64,000 nt of DNA from [Bacillus] enclensis (lineage in GTDB: Bacteria; Bacillota; Bacilli; Bacillales; Bacillaceae_B). The DNA lies in NCBI RefSeq assembly GCF_001456935.1, contig NZ_KQ758486.1, forward strand, positions 62,001 to 126,000, given 5' to 3'. Shown here piece after piece: positions 55,895 through 64,000 of the stretch. Numbering within the stretch: the first letter of the stretch is position 1; every line of letters begins with the position of its first letter. Made by a program: the position numbers and the translations under genes. A model generated the notes under the pieces. It did not search any database and had not been told where the DNA came from. It was given only the letters and a program-made list of their open reading frames with translations.

Positions 55895-56791
55895 ATGAGT
55901 ACAGGTTCTACGAATGACGTACAATTAGTGATCATCACCGGGATGAGCGGAGCCGGTAAAACGGTCGCCATCCAAAGCTTCGAAGATTTAGGTTTTTTCT
56001 GCGTAGATAATTTGCCGCCGACTCTTCTGCCTAAGTTCCTCGAACTCATGAAAGAGTCCGGCAATAAAATGAATAAGGTCGCACTTGTGATGGATCTTCG
56101 CGGACGCGAATTTTTCGACCATCTCTTCAAGGCGCTGGATGAGCTGGCGGAAACCTCCTGGGTGACGCCGCAGATCCTGTATCTGGATGCGGATGATTCA
56201 GCCCTCGTGAGACGTTACAAGGAAACTCGCCGCTCCCATCCGCTTGCCCCGTCAGGTCTACCCCTTGAAGGGATCAAGCAGGAACGCGAGCTGCTCGAAG
56301 AATTAAAAGGCCGTGCACAGCTGATTTATACGACGTCGAAAATGAAGCCAAGGGAATTGCGCGAGAAAATCCTGACCGAGTTTTCGGTGAACAAGAAATC
56401 GATTTTCACGGTCAACGTGATTTCATTCGGCTTCAAGCACGGACTTCCGATTGATGCCGATCTTGTATTCGATGTGAGATTCCTGCCGAATCCGCATTAT
56501 ATCGACCACATGCGTCCGAAAACCGGGCTGGATCAAGAGGTTTCAACCTATGTGCTGAAATGGAATGAAACCCACAAGTTCCTTGATAAAGTAACCGATT
56601 TGCTTTCCTTCATGCTTCCTCACTACAAACGAGAAGGGAAGAGCCAGCTTGTCGTGGCGATCGGCTGCACGGGCGGCCAGCATCGTTCCGTGGCACTCGC
56701 GGAATACATCGGGCATCATTTCGAAGAGGATTATCATACGAAAATCTCTCATCGTGATATCGAAAAAAGAAAGGCTGTTCAGACACCATGA
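55895..56791 (+). CDS. rapZ: RapZ/YvcJ, RNase adapter-family nucleotide-binding protein
   Basis: A 298-residue P-loop protein with Walker A GMSGAGKT (about 15-22), [20 protein letters not shown], and the C-terminal [19 protein letters not shown] typical of YvcJ/RapZ. In Bacillus YvcJ hydrolyses GTP and binds GlmR (YvcK) to tune hexosamine supply; in E. coli RapZ guides GlmZ RNA decay. AAGCGGGGGAAG precedes the ATG. glmR overlaps by ATGA. Confidence 0.95.
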   Translation: MSTGSTNDVQLVIITGMSGAGKTVAIQSFEDLGFFCVDNLPPTLLPKFLELMKESGNKMNKVALVMDLRGREFFDHLFKALDELAETSWVTPQILYLDADDSALVRRYKETRRSHPLAPSGLPLEGIKQERELLEELKGRAQLIYTTSKMKPRELREKILTEFSVNKKSIFTVNVISFGFKHGLPIDADLVFDVRFLPNPHYIDHMRPKTGLDQEVSTYVLKWNETHKFLDKVTDLLSFMLPHYKREGKSQLVVAIGCTGGQHRSVALAEYIGHHFEEDYHTKISHRDIEKRKAVQTP

Positions 56792-57744
56792 CCACATTGC
56801 CAAAGGTTGTCGTCATCGGAGGGGGGACGGGTCTCCCCGTGCTCCTGCGCGGACTGAAACGCCACCCGCTCGATCTCTCTGCGATTGTGACCGTGGCGGA
56901 TGACGGTGGCAGTTCGGGAAGGCTGCGGGATTCACTTGACATCCCTCCGCCGGGCGACATCCGGAATGTGCTTGCGGCACTTTCAGAGGTCGAACCCCTC
57001 GTGGAGCAGATGTTCCAGCATCGATTTGAAACAGAGAATGAGCTCTCGGGGCATGCCCTTGGAAACCTGATCATTGCCGCACTGGCTTCGATCACGGGTG
57101 ATTTTGTCCACGCCATCCAGGAGATGAGCAGGGTCCTGAATGTAAAAGGCAAAGTGCTGCCTTCCGCCAATCAAAGCGTCATCCTGAATGCCGAGATGGA
57201 AGACGGCACCATCGTGACGGGTGAATCGGCGATCCCGAAGGCGGGCAAAAAGATCAAGCGCGTCTTTTTAAAACCTGACAACATCAAGCCGCTTGCTGAA
57301 ACGCTGAGGGTCATCGCGGAAGCGGATCTGATCGTCATGGGACCAGGCAGTCTTTATACCAGCATCATACCGAATCTGCTCGTGCCGGGGATCGGCGAAG
57401 CAGTCTGCCGCTCAAAAGCCAAGAAGCTGTATATATGCAACATCATGACCCAGATGGGTGAAACATTGGGATACACGGCAAGCGATCATGTAGAAGCTCT
57501 TTCAAAGCATTTGGACTCTTCATGCATCGATGCGATCCTCGTTAATAACAAACAGGTGCCGGGTGAAGTCCAGGCACGCTATGACAAGGAGCAGGCGAGT
57601 CCCGTCCATTTCGATATCGAACGGTTGAACTCGATGGGGATGGAGGTTCTTGCACAGGACATCCTGTCATATAATAATGGACTGGTACGCCACAATACAG
57701 AATCAGTAGCGAAAATCATTCATTCCTATATGGAATCCAAATAA
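56788..57744 (+). CDS. glmR: GlmR/YvcK, UDP-GlcNAc-binding regulator of cell-wall precursor supply
   Basis: A 318-residue CofD-like protein. [17 protein letters not shown] forms the nucleotide site, with [25 protein letters not shown], the HALGNLI segment and [20 protein letters not shown]. It stimulates GlmS in the absence of UDP-GlcNAc and is needed for growth on gluconeogenic carbon. Partner YvcJ is encoded directly upstream with a 4-nt overlap. Confidence 0.95.
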   Translation: MTTLPKVVVIGGGTGLPVLLRGLKRHPLDLSAIVTVADDGGSSGRLRDSLDIPPPGDIRNVLAALSEVEPLVEQMFQHRFETENELSGHALGNLIIAALASITGDFVHAIQEMSRVLNVKGKVLPSANQSVILNAEMEDGTIVTGESAIPKAGKKIKRVFLKPDNIKPLAETLRVIAEADLIVMGPGSLYTSIIPNLLVPGIGEAVCRSKAKKLYICNIMTQMGETLGYTASDHVEALSKHLDSSCIDAILVNNKQVPGEVQARYDKEQASPVHFDIERLNSMGMEVLAQDILSYNNGLVRHNTESVAKIIHSYMESK

Positions 57745-57804
57745 TGACAGAAGAAAATTTCTGTTACAGTAGCTTGTGCAAGCGTTTGCTAGGAGGTGAT
57801 GGGG

Positions 57805-58752
57805 ATGTCGTTTGCGTCAGAAACAAAGAAAGAATTAACTAACATCGAGGTCAAGGACTGCTGTGCCAATGCTGAATTATCCGCTCTCATCCGGATGAAC
57901 GGCTCACTTTCCTTCTCGAATCAGACGCTGGTCGTCAATATTCAGACTGAGAACGCCGCAATCGCCAGAAGGATCTACACACTGATAAAAAAGGGATACG
58001 ACACCCCGGTGGAACTTCTGGTGCGGAAGAAGATGCGTCTCAAGAAGAACAACGTCTACATCGTCCGGATCAAAGAAGATACAAAGAAAATCCTTGAGGA
58101 CCTGAAAATACTCGGCGAAGGATTTACATTCATCCATAATATCTCAGAAGATCTGATCAAGAAGAAATGCTGCAGGAGGTCCTATCTGAGAGGGGCGTTC
58201 CTGGCAGGGGGATCGGTGAACAACCCGGAAACATCCTCCTACCATCTTGAAATCTTTTCTCTTTATTCAGAACACAACGAAGCGTTGTCAGAACTGATGA
58301 ATACCTTCGGACTGAACAGCAAGACGCTCGAACGAAAAAAAGGATTCATCACCTACTTGAAAGAGGCGGAAAAAATCACCGAATTCCTCAACATCGTCGG
58401 GGCGCACAACTCCCTCCTGCGATTTGAGGATGTACGGATCGTACGAGATATGCGTAATTCGGTGAACCGCCTTGTCAACTGCGAGACGGCTAATCTGAAC
58501 AAAACGATCGGTGCCGCATTGAGGCAGGTAGAGAACATTAAATTCATTGAAAAGCATGTCGGCCTGGGGGTCCTTCCTGACAAACTGCGTGAAATCGCGG
58601 AACTGAGGGTAACCTATCAGGACGTGACATTGAAAGAACTGGGGGAAATGGTATCAGGCGGTACCATCAGCAAATCCGGAATCAACCACCGCTTACGGAA
58701 GATCGATCAAATTGCCGAGAAAATCAGAGCGGGTGAGAAAATAAGCAAGTAA
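57805..58752 (+). CDS. whiA: WhiA/YvcL, DNA-binding protein
   Basis: A 315-residue protein with an N-terminal domain related to LAGLIDADG nucleases ([19 protein letters not shown]; no nuclease activity expected) and a C-terminal helix-turn-helix ([32 protein letters not shown]). In Bacillus it affects cell division and chromosome segregation. The ATG at 57805 sits 5 nt after AGGAGGTGAT; the GTG/ATG further upstream lie inside that site. Confidence 0.96.
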   Translation: MSFASETKKELTNIEVKDCCANAELSALIRMNGSLSFSNQTLVVNIQTENAAIARRIYTLIKKGYDTPVELLVRKKMRLKKNNVYIVRIKEDTKKILEDLKILGEGFTFIHNISEDLIKKKCCRRSYLRGAFLAGGSVNNPETSSYHLEIFSLYSEHNEALSELMNTFGLNSKTLERKKGFITYLKEAEKITEFLNIVGAHNSLLRFEDVRIVRDMRNSVNRLVNCETANLNKTIGAALRQVENIKFIEKHVGLGVLPDKLREIAELRVTYQDVTLKELGEMVSGGTISKSGINHRLRKIDQIAEKIRAGEKISK

Positions 58753-58776
58753 TCCGAACAAAGGGGAGAAATGATC

Positions 58777-59034
58777 ATGGTAGAAAAACAAGTCGAAGTC
58801 AAACTGAAAACGGGTCTTCAAGCACGCCCGGCAGCACTATTTGTCCAGGAAGCAAACCGCTTCTCATCCGAAATCTTTCTAGAGAAAGACGGGAAAAAAG
58901 TGAACGCCAAAAGCATCATGGGCCTCATGAGCCTCGCGATCAGCACCGGCTCCGAGATTACACTGGCAGCGGACGGAAGCGACGAAGAAGAAGCCATCGC
59001 GGCGCTTGAGAAGTTTGTTGGAAAAGAAGGATAG
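58777..59034 (+). CDS. crh: Crh, catabolite repression HPr-like protein
   Basis: An 85-residue HPr paralogue. Q15 (GLQARPA) replaces the phosphorylatable His of HPr, so it cannot carry PTS phosphate. S46 (NAKSIMGL), the HprK target, is kept. P-Ser-Crh is a CcpA co-repressor. The ATG at 58777 is chosen over 58771 because AAGGGGAGA then has an 8-nt spacing and numbering of Q15 and S46 agrees with B. subtilis Crh. HprK is encoded at 37166. Confidence 0.97.
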   Translation: MVEKQVEVKLKTGLQARPAALFVQEANRFSSEIFLEKDGKKVNAKSIMGLMSLAISTGSEITLAADGSDEEEAIAALEKFVGKEG

Positions 59035-59054
59035 GATCGGCTTCACATGAGATA

Positions 59055-59088
59055 AGCCGGCAGCCCAATAGGGGCTGCCGGCTTTTTC
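59055..59088 (+). terminator. Intrinsic terminator of the yvcI-crh block
   Basis: AGCCGGCAGCCC (59055-59066) and GGGCTGCCGGCT (59072-59083), perfect 12-bp stem, then T-run. The following 59089-59386 holds no recognised gene; TATACT at 59318-59323 is a possible -10 for the next operon, with a poor -35. Confidence 0.95.
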
Positions 59089-59386
59089 TGTGCTTACTTT
59101 TCAACTGGGACCCAGGTCTCCTTGTCCCAAGACAAGGGAGAAGATTGGATATATTGATTCATCAATCTGACATTTTTAGGGGGAAAAGATCATGGAAGTG
59201 TATGGTATTTTTTGTTACATTAAGGTTTTAGGGGAATTCGCACATGACTGAAAACCAGTTGGCTTACCCCCACTGCACAAACCTTCAATAAAACTATTAA
59301 ACAATTAAAGACGGCAGTATACTAGTAAAAACTTGTGAACTGACCACCACCCGAAAGTACTCCAATAAAAAGGCAGAAGATGAGAT

Positions 59387-60988
59387 ATGGAAAAATACCA
59401 GAAGCATTTTTTAAATAACTTCAGAAAGAAATTAGAGAAATGGGAAGCGGAGCCGGAAGTTTCCCATACGGAACTTTATCGGTTTGTCCATTCCCTGGCA
59501 GGAACAGCTTCAACCCTCGGCCTCGATCACATCGGAGGTCTTGCCAGGAAACTGATGGACACGATGGATGAAAGAGATGACCGGATGCTGGCCATCGCTG
59601 AATGGAGAACCATGCTGTTTGACATCATTGAGGCGTATTACCAGCTGGAGGAAGGGGAGGCAGATGCACGCCTTGGAATGCGAGAAAAAGACGGGGATAA
59701 GCCAGTCCTCCTTTTGGTCGATGATGATACCTCTTTTCTGATGTATATGAAAGAACAGCTTGAGAACATTGGATGGTATGTCGTCCCTGTTGCCAACCCG
59801 CAAAAAGCCGTGATGTCCTTTTATGATGTAAGGCCGGATTGTGCCATCATCGATATTTATATGGATGAAACGGATGGGTTCGAGGTGCTTGACTTCTTTA
59901 AACAAAAACTGAAGCAGCAGTTCATCCCAACTGTCATGGTCAGTGTGGATGACCGGAAGGAAACCAGGATGAAATGTTATGAACTGGGAGCGGATGATTT
60001 CATCCCAAAACCCTTTGATATCGATGAATTCATCGTTCGGGTAAAAAGGCAGATCGAGCGGAAGAAACAGATCGAAGAACTGGTATTAATCGATGAATTG
60101 ACCCATGTGTACAATCGTAAATACCTGACGCAGGCGTATGACCAGGTCAAGAGCATCTGGCAGCGGAGAAAAGAAACCTCTTCCATTGCGGTGCTTGATA
60201 TCGATCATTTCAAGCAGGTGAATGATCAATATGGCCACTTGGCCGGAGATAAAGTGTTAACGGAATTTGCTTCATTTTTAAAAAAGAACACCAGGGGACA
60301 GGATGTAATCGTCCGATATGGAGGCGAGGAATTTGTCGTCCTTTGCCTGAGCACCACTGGGCAAGATGCCCATACCTTCCTTGATCGGTGCCGCCAGGAA
60401 TTCAGCAGGCACATTTTTAATGAACCTGACGCATTCACTTGCACGTTTTCTGCAGGCATCGCTGAAATCACCGATCCGTCCAAGCCGATGGATGAATGGC
60501 TCAGATTAGCCGATCAAGCTCTTTATGAAGTGAAAGAAAACGGAAGGAATAGTGTGAAACTCGATTCGGAATCCACCGATATACAACATATGAAGACGAT
60601 CAAGGTTGCGATCGTCGATGATGATCCGATCATCCGGACGGTTATGAGGGATATCGTTTCCAAACTGCCGTCAGAGCAGGATGTTCAGTATGATATCCAA
60701 AGCTTCAATGACGGAGCTTCTTTTATGGAATCTGATTGGCACCTTGAATCCCTTTGTCTCGTGATCCTGGACGGGGTGATGCCCAAGATGGATGGACTTG
60801 AAGTCCTGGAGAGGCTCCGCAGCCGGAATGATGCCGATCGCTATAAAGTTCTTATGCTGACCTCTCGCAGCAGTGAAAAAGATATATCAAGATCTCTCCA
60901 ATTGGGCGCGGATGATTATATGACAAAGCCATTTAAACTGCTTGAGCTGGAAGCGCGCCTGAGGCAAATCTTGAAAAGGATGGGGTAA
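59387..60988 (+). CDS. Diguanylate cyclase with Hpt, two receiver domains and GGEEF
   Basis: A 533-residue cytoplasmic signalling protein. Hpt domain about 1-95, with H35 in FVHSLAGTAS. First receiver about 105-222, with D112/D113, phosphoacceptor D156 and K208. GGDEF domain about 232-395, with active site GGEEF (312-316) and inhibitory-site RxxD (RGQD, 303-306) exactly five residues before it. A second receiver fills 408-533, with VDDD and acceptor D462 in LDGVMP. All catalytic positions look intact, so it should make c-di-GMP under phosphorelay control. No cognate histidine kinase gene is adjacent. First gene of a four-gene operon with a GT2 synthase. Confidence 0.9.
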   Translation: MEKYQKHFLNNFRKKLEKWEAEPEVSHTELYRFVHSLAGTASTLGLDHIGGLARKLMDTMDERDDRMLAIAEWRTMLFDIIEAYYQLEEGEADARLGMREKDGDKPVLLLVDDDTSFLMYMKEQLENIGWYVVPVANPQKAVMSFYDVRPDCAIIDIYMDETDGFEVLDFFKQKLKQQFIPTVMVSVDDRKETRMKCYELGADDFIPKPFDIDEFIVRVKRQIERKKQIEELVLIDELTHVYNRKYLTQAYDQVKSIWQRRKETSSIAVLDIDHFKQVNDQYGHLAGDKVLTEFASFLKKNTRGQDVIVRYGGEEFVVLCLSTTGQDAHTFLDRCRQEFSRHIFNEPDAFTCTFSAGIAEITDPSKPMDEWLRLADQALYEVKENGRNSVKLDSESTDIQHMKTIKVAIVDDDPIIRTVMRDIVSKLPSEQDVQYDIQSFNDGASFMESDWHLESLCLVILDGVMPKMDGLEVLERLRSRNDADRYKVLMLTSRSSEKDISRSLQLGADDYMTKPFKLLELEARLRQILKRMG

Positions 60989-60993
60989 AGAAC

Positions 60994-62034
60994 GTGTTTG
61001 CTAACGAGATTTTTTATTTCTCTATCGTGCTGGTCAGCTCACTGATCATTTTATTTCTATTGTTCGGCTACCTGGTCATAACGAAGGTACTCGAAAATGA
61101 CAGACGGACAAAGGTGGAGCAGTACAAGGAAGAGTACCGTCTGCCCCTTTTCCAGTATCTCAACAATAAAGCCGGTGAAGAGGCACTGAGCCTTCAATCA
61201 CCGCTCGAGGTAAAAGCATTCATAGAATTGACGGCCGGCTTTGCCAAGGTACTTGGCGGTGACGAGATCGGTGAGCGGATCAGGGAATTTGCAGAAACCT
61301 ATTTCGGAACCTATATCCGATCGCGCTTGACTCATAGGCGCTGGAGCATGAGGATGAATGCCTTCTACTGGATCGAGGAATTCAACATGAAAAATATGTT
61401 CATAGAGTTGGATCGATTATATGATTCAAGAAAATTGACCAAGAGTGAAGAGATTCAGCTCCTTAAGATTTATATTCTGAATGAGGATGAAACGGTGATG
61501 GGGAAAATGACCAGACCCAAACATCCGTTGACGGAATTTGATTACAGCCTGCTCTTTACATCCTTCACCGGGGAACAGCTCGATCGATTCATCGCGATGT
61601 TTAATCAGTTACCCGCAGAGATGGCCTATGCGCTGGTCGATTCAATCGGCGTCAGGGGCAGGCAGGGGGACAGCCTGTTCCTCGAAAATCTCCTGGAAGA
61701 TCCAGCGGAGGAAATCCGTATCCGCGCCTTGAAAGCAATGGTCGAAATGGAGTATTTCCTTGCGCCTTCAGCTCTGATAAAACATCTTCTGTCGCCTTCC
61801 TGGCAGGAGCGCCTGATGGCCATTAAAGCGTGCGAGTATATCAGAAGCCATGAACTCCTCCCGTATCTTGAAGACCTTATGTCCGACCATTCCTTTTACG
61901 TCCGGTCACAGGCAGCTAAAAGCTTATTAAGGCTGGAAGCAGGCAAAGAGGTACTAAGACAGGTCGCTGCCTCCAATGAAGATCACTACGCAAGGAATAT
62001 GGCTGAACAATGGCTGGAAAGGGGATCGGTATGA
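60994..62034 (+). CDS. Membrane-anchored HEAT-repeat protein
   Basis: A 346-residue protein: one N-terminal membrane helix (about 8-30), then a soluble alpha-helical region with HEAT-like repeats best seen in the C-terminal half (LFLENLLEDPAEEIRIRALKAM, LLSPSWQERLMAIKACEYI, LMSDHSFYVRSQAAKSLLRL). GTG start 5 nt after the cyclase gene; overlaps the GT2 gene by ATGA. Probably a cytoplasmic scaffold that holds the synthase or a c-di-GMP receptor; no PilZ domain is present. Function inferred from the operon only. Confidence 0.8.
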   Translation: MFANEIFYFSIVLVSSLIILFLLFGYLVITKVLENDRRTKVEQYKEEYRLPLFQYLNNKAGEEALSLQSPLEVKAFIELTAGFAKVLGGDEIGERIREFAETYFGTYIRSRLTHRRWSMRMNAFYWIEEFNMKNMFIELDRLYDSRKLTKSEEIQLLKIYILNEDETVMGKMTRPKHPLTEFDYSLLFTSFTGEQLDRFIAMFNQLPAEMAYALVDSIGVRGRQGDSLFLENLLEDPAEEIRIRALKAMVEMEYFLAPSALIKHLLSPSWQERLMAIKACEYIRSHELLPYLEDLMSDHSFYVRSQAAKSLLRLEAGKEVLRQVAASNEDHYARNMAEQWLERGSV

Positions 62035-63446
62035 TGGAGCTGACATTACAATGGGGCGGGGTCCTGATGGCCATCGGATGGATGGTCCTCGGCTATATGG
62101 TCCTCGTCATATCCTTTTATTCTCTTTTACTCTTGATCTCCTTCGTCCAATTAAGGAAGACCTATCAGCTGGATGAAAGGGAACCTTATGAGGAACTGCT
62201 GCATCTGCATCAGACCAAACCGGTTTCAATCCTGGTTCCTGCCTATAATGAATCAGTCGGGATCATGGCCACTGTCCGGTCCCTGCTCAGTATTGAATAC
62301 CCGGAATATGAAATCATCATAGTCAATGACGGGTCGACCGATGATTCCCTTGAGAAGCTCATCGAGTCTTTTCAACTGGTGAAAATAAAATGGGTCATCC
62401 GTCGTCAGTTGGATACGAAGCAGGTGAAGGGGGTCTATCAATCCAGGATTTATAAAAATCTCCTCGTCGTCGATAAGGAAAATGGCGGGAAGGCAGATGC
62501 CTTGAATGCCGGCATCAACGTCTCCAACTATCCTTATTTCTGTTCGATCGACGGAGACTCGGTCCTCGAAAGAACGGCATTCCTGAAGGTGATGAAGCCG
62601 ATCATCGAATCAGACGGCGAAGTCATTGCTTCAGGCGGCAGCATACGAATCGCCAATGGCTGTGAGATCGAAAGCGGTGAAATCGTCAAGGTCGGGTTGT
62701 CACGGTCACCGATTGTCGTCATGCAGGTGATCGAGTATTTGCGGGCCTTCCTGATGGGAAGGATCGGCCTGAGCCGTCATAACCTCCTTCTCATCGTTTC
62801 CGGGGCGTTCGGCGTCTTCTCGAAGCGCTGGGTCGTGGAAGCCGGGGGCTACTCTCATACAGTCGGCGAGGATATGGAGCTTGTCGTGCGTCTGCACCGC
62901 TATGTAAAAGAGCAGAAAGCAAATAAGAAAATCGTATACGTCCCGGATCCTGTCAGCTGGACAGAAGCACCGGAATCGCTGAAGTATCTGCGCAGACAAC
63001 GGAGGAGATGGCACAGGGGGCTGTTTGAAAGCCTCTGGATCCACCGCCGGCTCATTTTCAATCCGAAATACGGATCCATCGGAATGGTGTCGATCCCTTA
63101 CTTTCTCATTATTGAATTCCTGGGACCCGTGGTGGAGCTGATGGGGTATTTGGTGATGCTCCTGTCCATTTTCTTCGGAGGGGTCTACCTCGAATTTGCG
63201 ATTCTATTATTCTTGCTGTCGGTTCTTTACGGCTCCATCCTTTCGATGGCTTCCGTCCTCCTCGAGGAGTGGACCATCCGGAAGTATCCGAAGGCGTCCG
63301 ATATCATCCGCCTGTTCTTCTATTCTTTGACGGAAACACTCTGGTACCGCCCATTGACTGTCCTCTGGCGCTGTGAAGGGATCCTTGACGTGCTGCGCAG
63401 AAAGACAGGCTGGGGAGAGATGGCCAGAAAAGGAGTATCAAAATGA
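62031..63446 (+). CDS. Processive family 2 glycosyltransferase (PgaC/BcsA-like)
   Basis: A 471-residue membrane glycosyltransferase with N-terminal helices (about 8-42) and a GT2 domain: ILVPAYNE, IVNDGSTDDS (D100), KENGGKADALNAGI, SIDGDSVLE (D174, D176), VGEDMELVVRLH (the ED pair) and the product-binding RRQRRRWHRG. C-terminal membrane helices follow. This pattern fits synthesis and extrusion of a beta-linked polysaccharide such as poly-GlcNAc, hyaluronan-like or cellulose-like chains. The start at 62031 overlaps the HEAT gene with AAAGGGGA upstream. No PilZ domain is fused, so c-di-GMP control, if any, needs another subunit. Confidence 0.9.
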   Translation: MMELTLQWGGVLMAIGWMVLGYMVLVISFYSLLLLISFVQLRKTYQLDEREPYEELLHLHQTKPVSILVPAYNESVGIMATVRSLLSIEYPEYEIIIVNDGSTDDSLEKLIESFQLVKIKWVIRRQLDTKQVKGVYQSRIYKNLLVVDKENGGKADALNAGINVSNYPYFCSIDGDSVLERTAFLKVMKPIIESDGEVIASGGSIRIANGCEIESGEIVKVGLSRSPIVVMQVIEYLRAFLMGRIGLSRHNLLLIVSGAFGVFSKRWVVEAGGYSHTVGEDMELVVRLHRYVKEQKANKKIVYVPDPVSWTEAPESLKYLRRQRRRWHRGLFESLWIHRRLIFNPKYGSIGMVSIPYFLIIEFLGPVVELMGYLVMLLSIFFGGVYLEFAILLFLLSVLYGSILSMASVLLEEWTIRKYPKASDIIRLFFYSLTETLWYRPLTVLWRCEGILDVLRRKTGWGEMARKGVSK

Positions 63447-64000
63447 CAAAACTAAAACTCTATGGATTCCTGCTGTTCATTTTTGGAATCGTGCTCGTTA
63501 TCTCCTCACCATTCTGGCTCTGGCAGTTGAAGGGCGATCGGGAGCTTGAGGTCCTGATCATCGATAAGACCGTGCCGGACGCGACGTACCGGGAACATAA
63601 GGGATTGATGTGGATTCTGAATCAGCAGAAATATAGGAAGGAGGACGGAAATCCTTATAAGCTTGAAGAAGATTACGCTGGCTTCGTTCCTGGTGCGGGA
63701 GGAGGATCGGTGAAAGAACTGCCTTCTACTCTTGAAGACTATGACGCTGTCTATGTGACGGATACGTACGGTGTGTACGAGGAAGACCTCGATAACGAAA
63801 ATGTATCGGGGGAGCGTTCGTCCAAAGTATACGGAGGTATGACCGATGAAGACGTGGATGCACTGAAGCAAATGGCGGTGAATGACGGGAAAACGCTCAT
63901 GGCAGAATTCAACTCGATGGCACATCCGACGACGGAAGAAACCCGGCAGTCCTTTTATTCCCTGTTCAACTTGGAATGGTCGGGCTGGATCGGCCGCTAC
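63443..64000 (+). CDS. Membrane-anchored protein of the exopolysaccharide operon (5' part)
   Basis: 186 residues are visible before the window ends; the frame is still open. One N-terminal membrane helix (about 7-28) is followed by an extracytoplasmic region starting LEVLIIDKTVPDATYREHKG, with YDAVYVTDTYGVYEED and DGKTLMAEFNSMA. The alternation of strands and loops suggests a Rossmann-like or glutamine-amidotransferase-like fold, without a visible catalytic cysteine. It overlaps the GT2 gene by ATGA, with AAAGGAG before the start. Function unknown; position suggests a role in polymer export or modification, as YdaL/YdaN have in the B. subtilis ydaJKLMN operon. Confidence 0.7.
   Translation, partial: MTKLKLYGFLLFIFGIVLVISSPFWLWQLKGDRELEVLIIDKTVPDATYREHKGLMWILNQQKYRKEDGNPYKLEEDYAGFVPGAGGGSVKELPSTLEDYDAVYVTDTYGVYEEDLDNENVSGERSSKVYGGMTDEDVDALKQMAVNDGKTLMAEFNSMAHPTTEETRQSFYSLFNLEWSGWIGRY

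Overview
The window looks like the chromosome of a Bacillaceae bacterium of moderate GC, probably a Bacillus or Rossellomorea type rather than B. subtilis itself. Gene order follows the B. subtilis block minJ / csbA-uvrB-uvrA / yvlABCD-hprK-lgt-yvoD-ppaX-yvoF / hisZGDBHAFI / yvcD-trxB / yvcI-rapZ(yvcJ)-glmR(yvcK)-whiA(yvcL)-crh. Strong AGGAGG ribosome binding sites, ATGA start/stop overlaps, sigma-A and sigma-W promoters, and S-box and ydaO riboswitches all fit. The assignment rests on gene content and order only.

Layout. 0-7 kb: 3' end of minJ, a dicarboxylate/amino acid symporter, a rhodanese-persulfide dioxygenase fusion, a pair of Opp-type permeases without ATPase or binding protein, and TVP38 and DUF1206 membrane proteins. 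7-10 kb: ktrAB potassium uptake under a c-di-AMP (ydaO-type) riboswitch. 9.8-13 kb: a second orphan Opp-type permease pair with a lipoprotein, plus a decayed copy of the lipoprotein gene. 13-17 kb: serC-serA, an alpha/beta hydrolase, an HD nucleotidase, csbA. 17.2-17.9 kb: a noncoding stretch with a dense DnaA-box cluster and a degenerate 21-bp tandem array. 18-22.8 kb: uvrBA. 23-27 kb: SAM riboswitch, metNPQ and an M20 amidohydrolase. 27.3-32.6 kb: an ABC exporter whose 1527-residue permease is fused to an M1-type metallopeptidase. 32.7-41 kb: a lipoprotein, the sigma-W-type yvlABCD operon, a hydrolase, hprK-lgt-yvoD-ppaX-yvoF. 41.6-42.8 kb: a PatB/MalY-type enzyme. 43-49.8 kb: eight-gene histidine operon. 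50.4-59 kb: yvcD, trxB, an FbpA-like small protein, tnrA with its own TnrA boxes, a GDSL esterase, and the yvcI-rapZ-glmR-whiA-crh block; cwlO, expected near here, is absent. 59.4-64 kb: a probable c-di-GMP-linked exopolysaccharide operon (Hpt-REC-GGDEF-REC cyclase, HEAT-repeat membrane protein, GT2 synthase, a protein cut by the window end).

Several intergenic regions hold dispersed structured repeats: a ~130-bp family A (six copies), a 127-bp element B inserted in opposite orientations inside two A copies, a ~100-115-bp family C (two inverted copies), a phased array of small palindromes, and 20-21-bp degenerate tandem arrays. No tRNA, rRNA, prophage, transposase gene or CRISPR array was seen. 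The least familiar items are the permease-M1 peptidase fusion, the DnaA-box cluster, the nested repeats and the c-di-GMP/GT2 operon.
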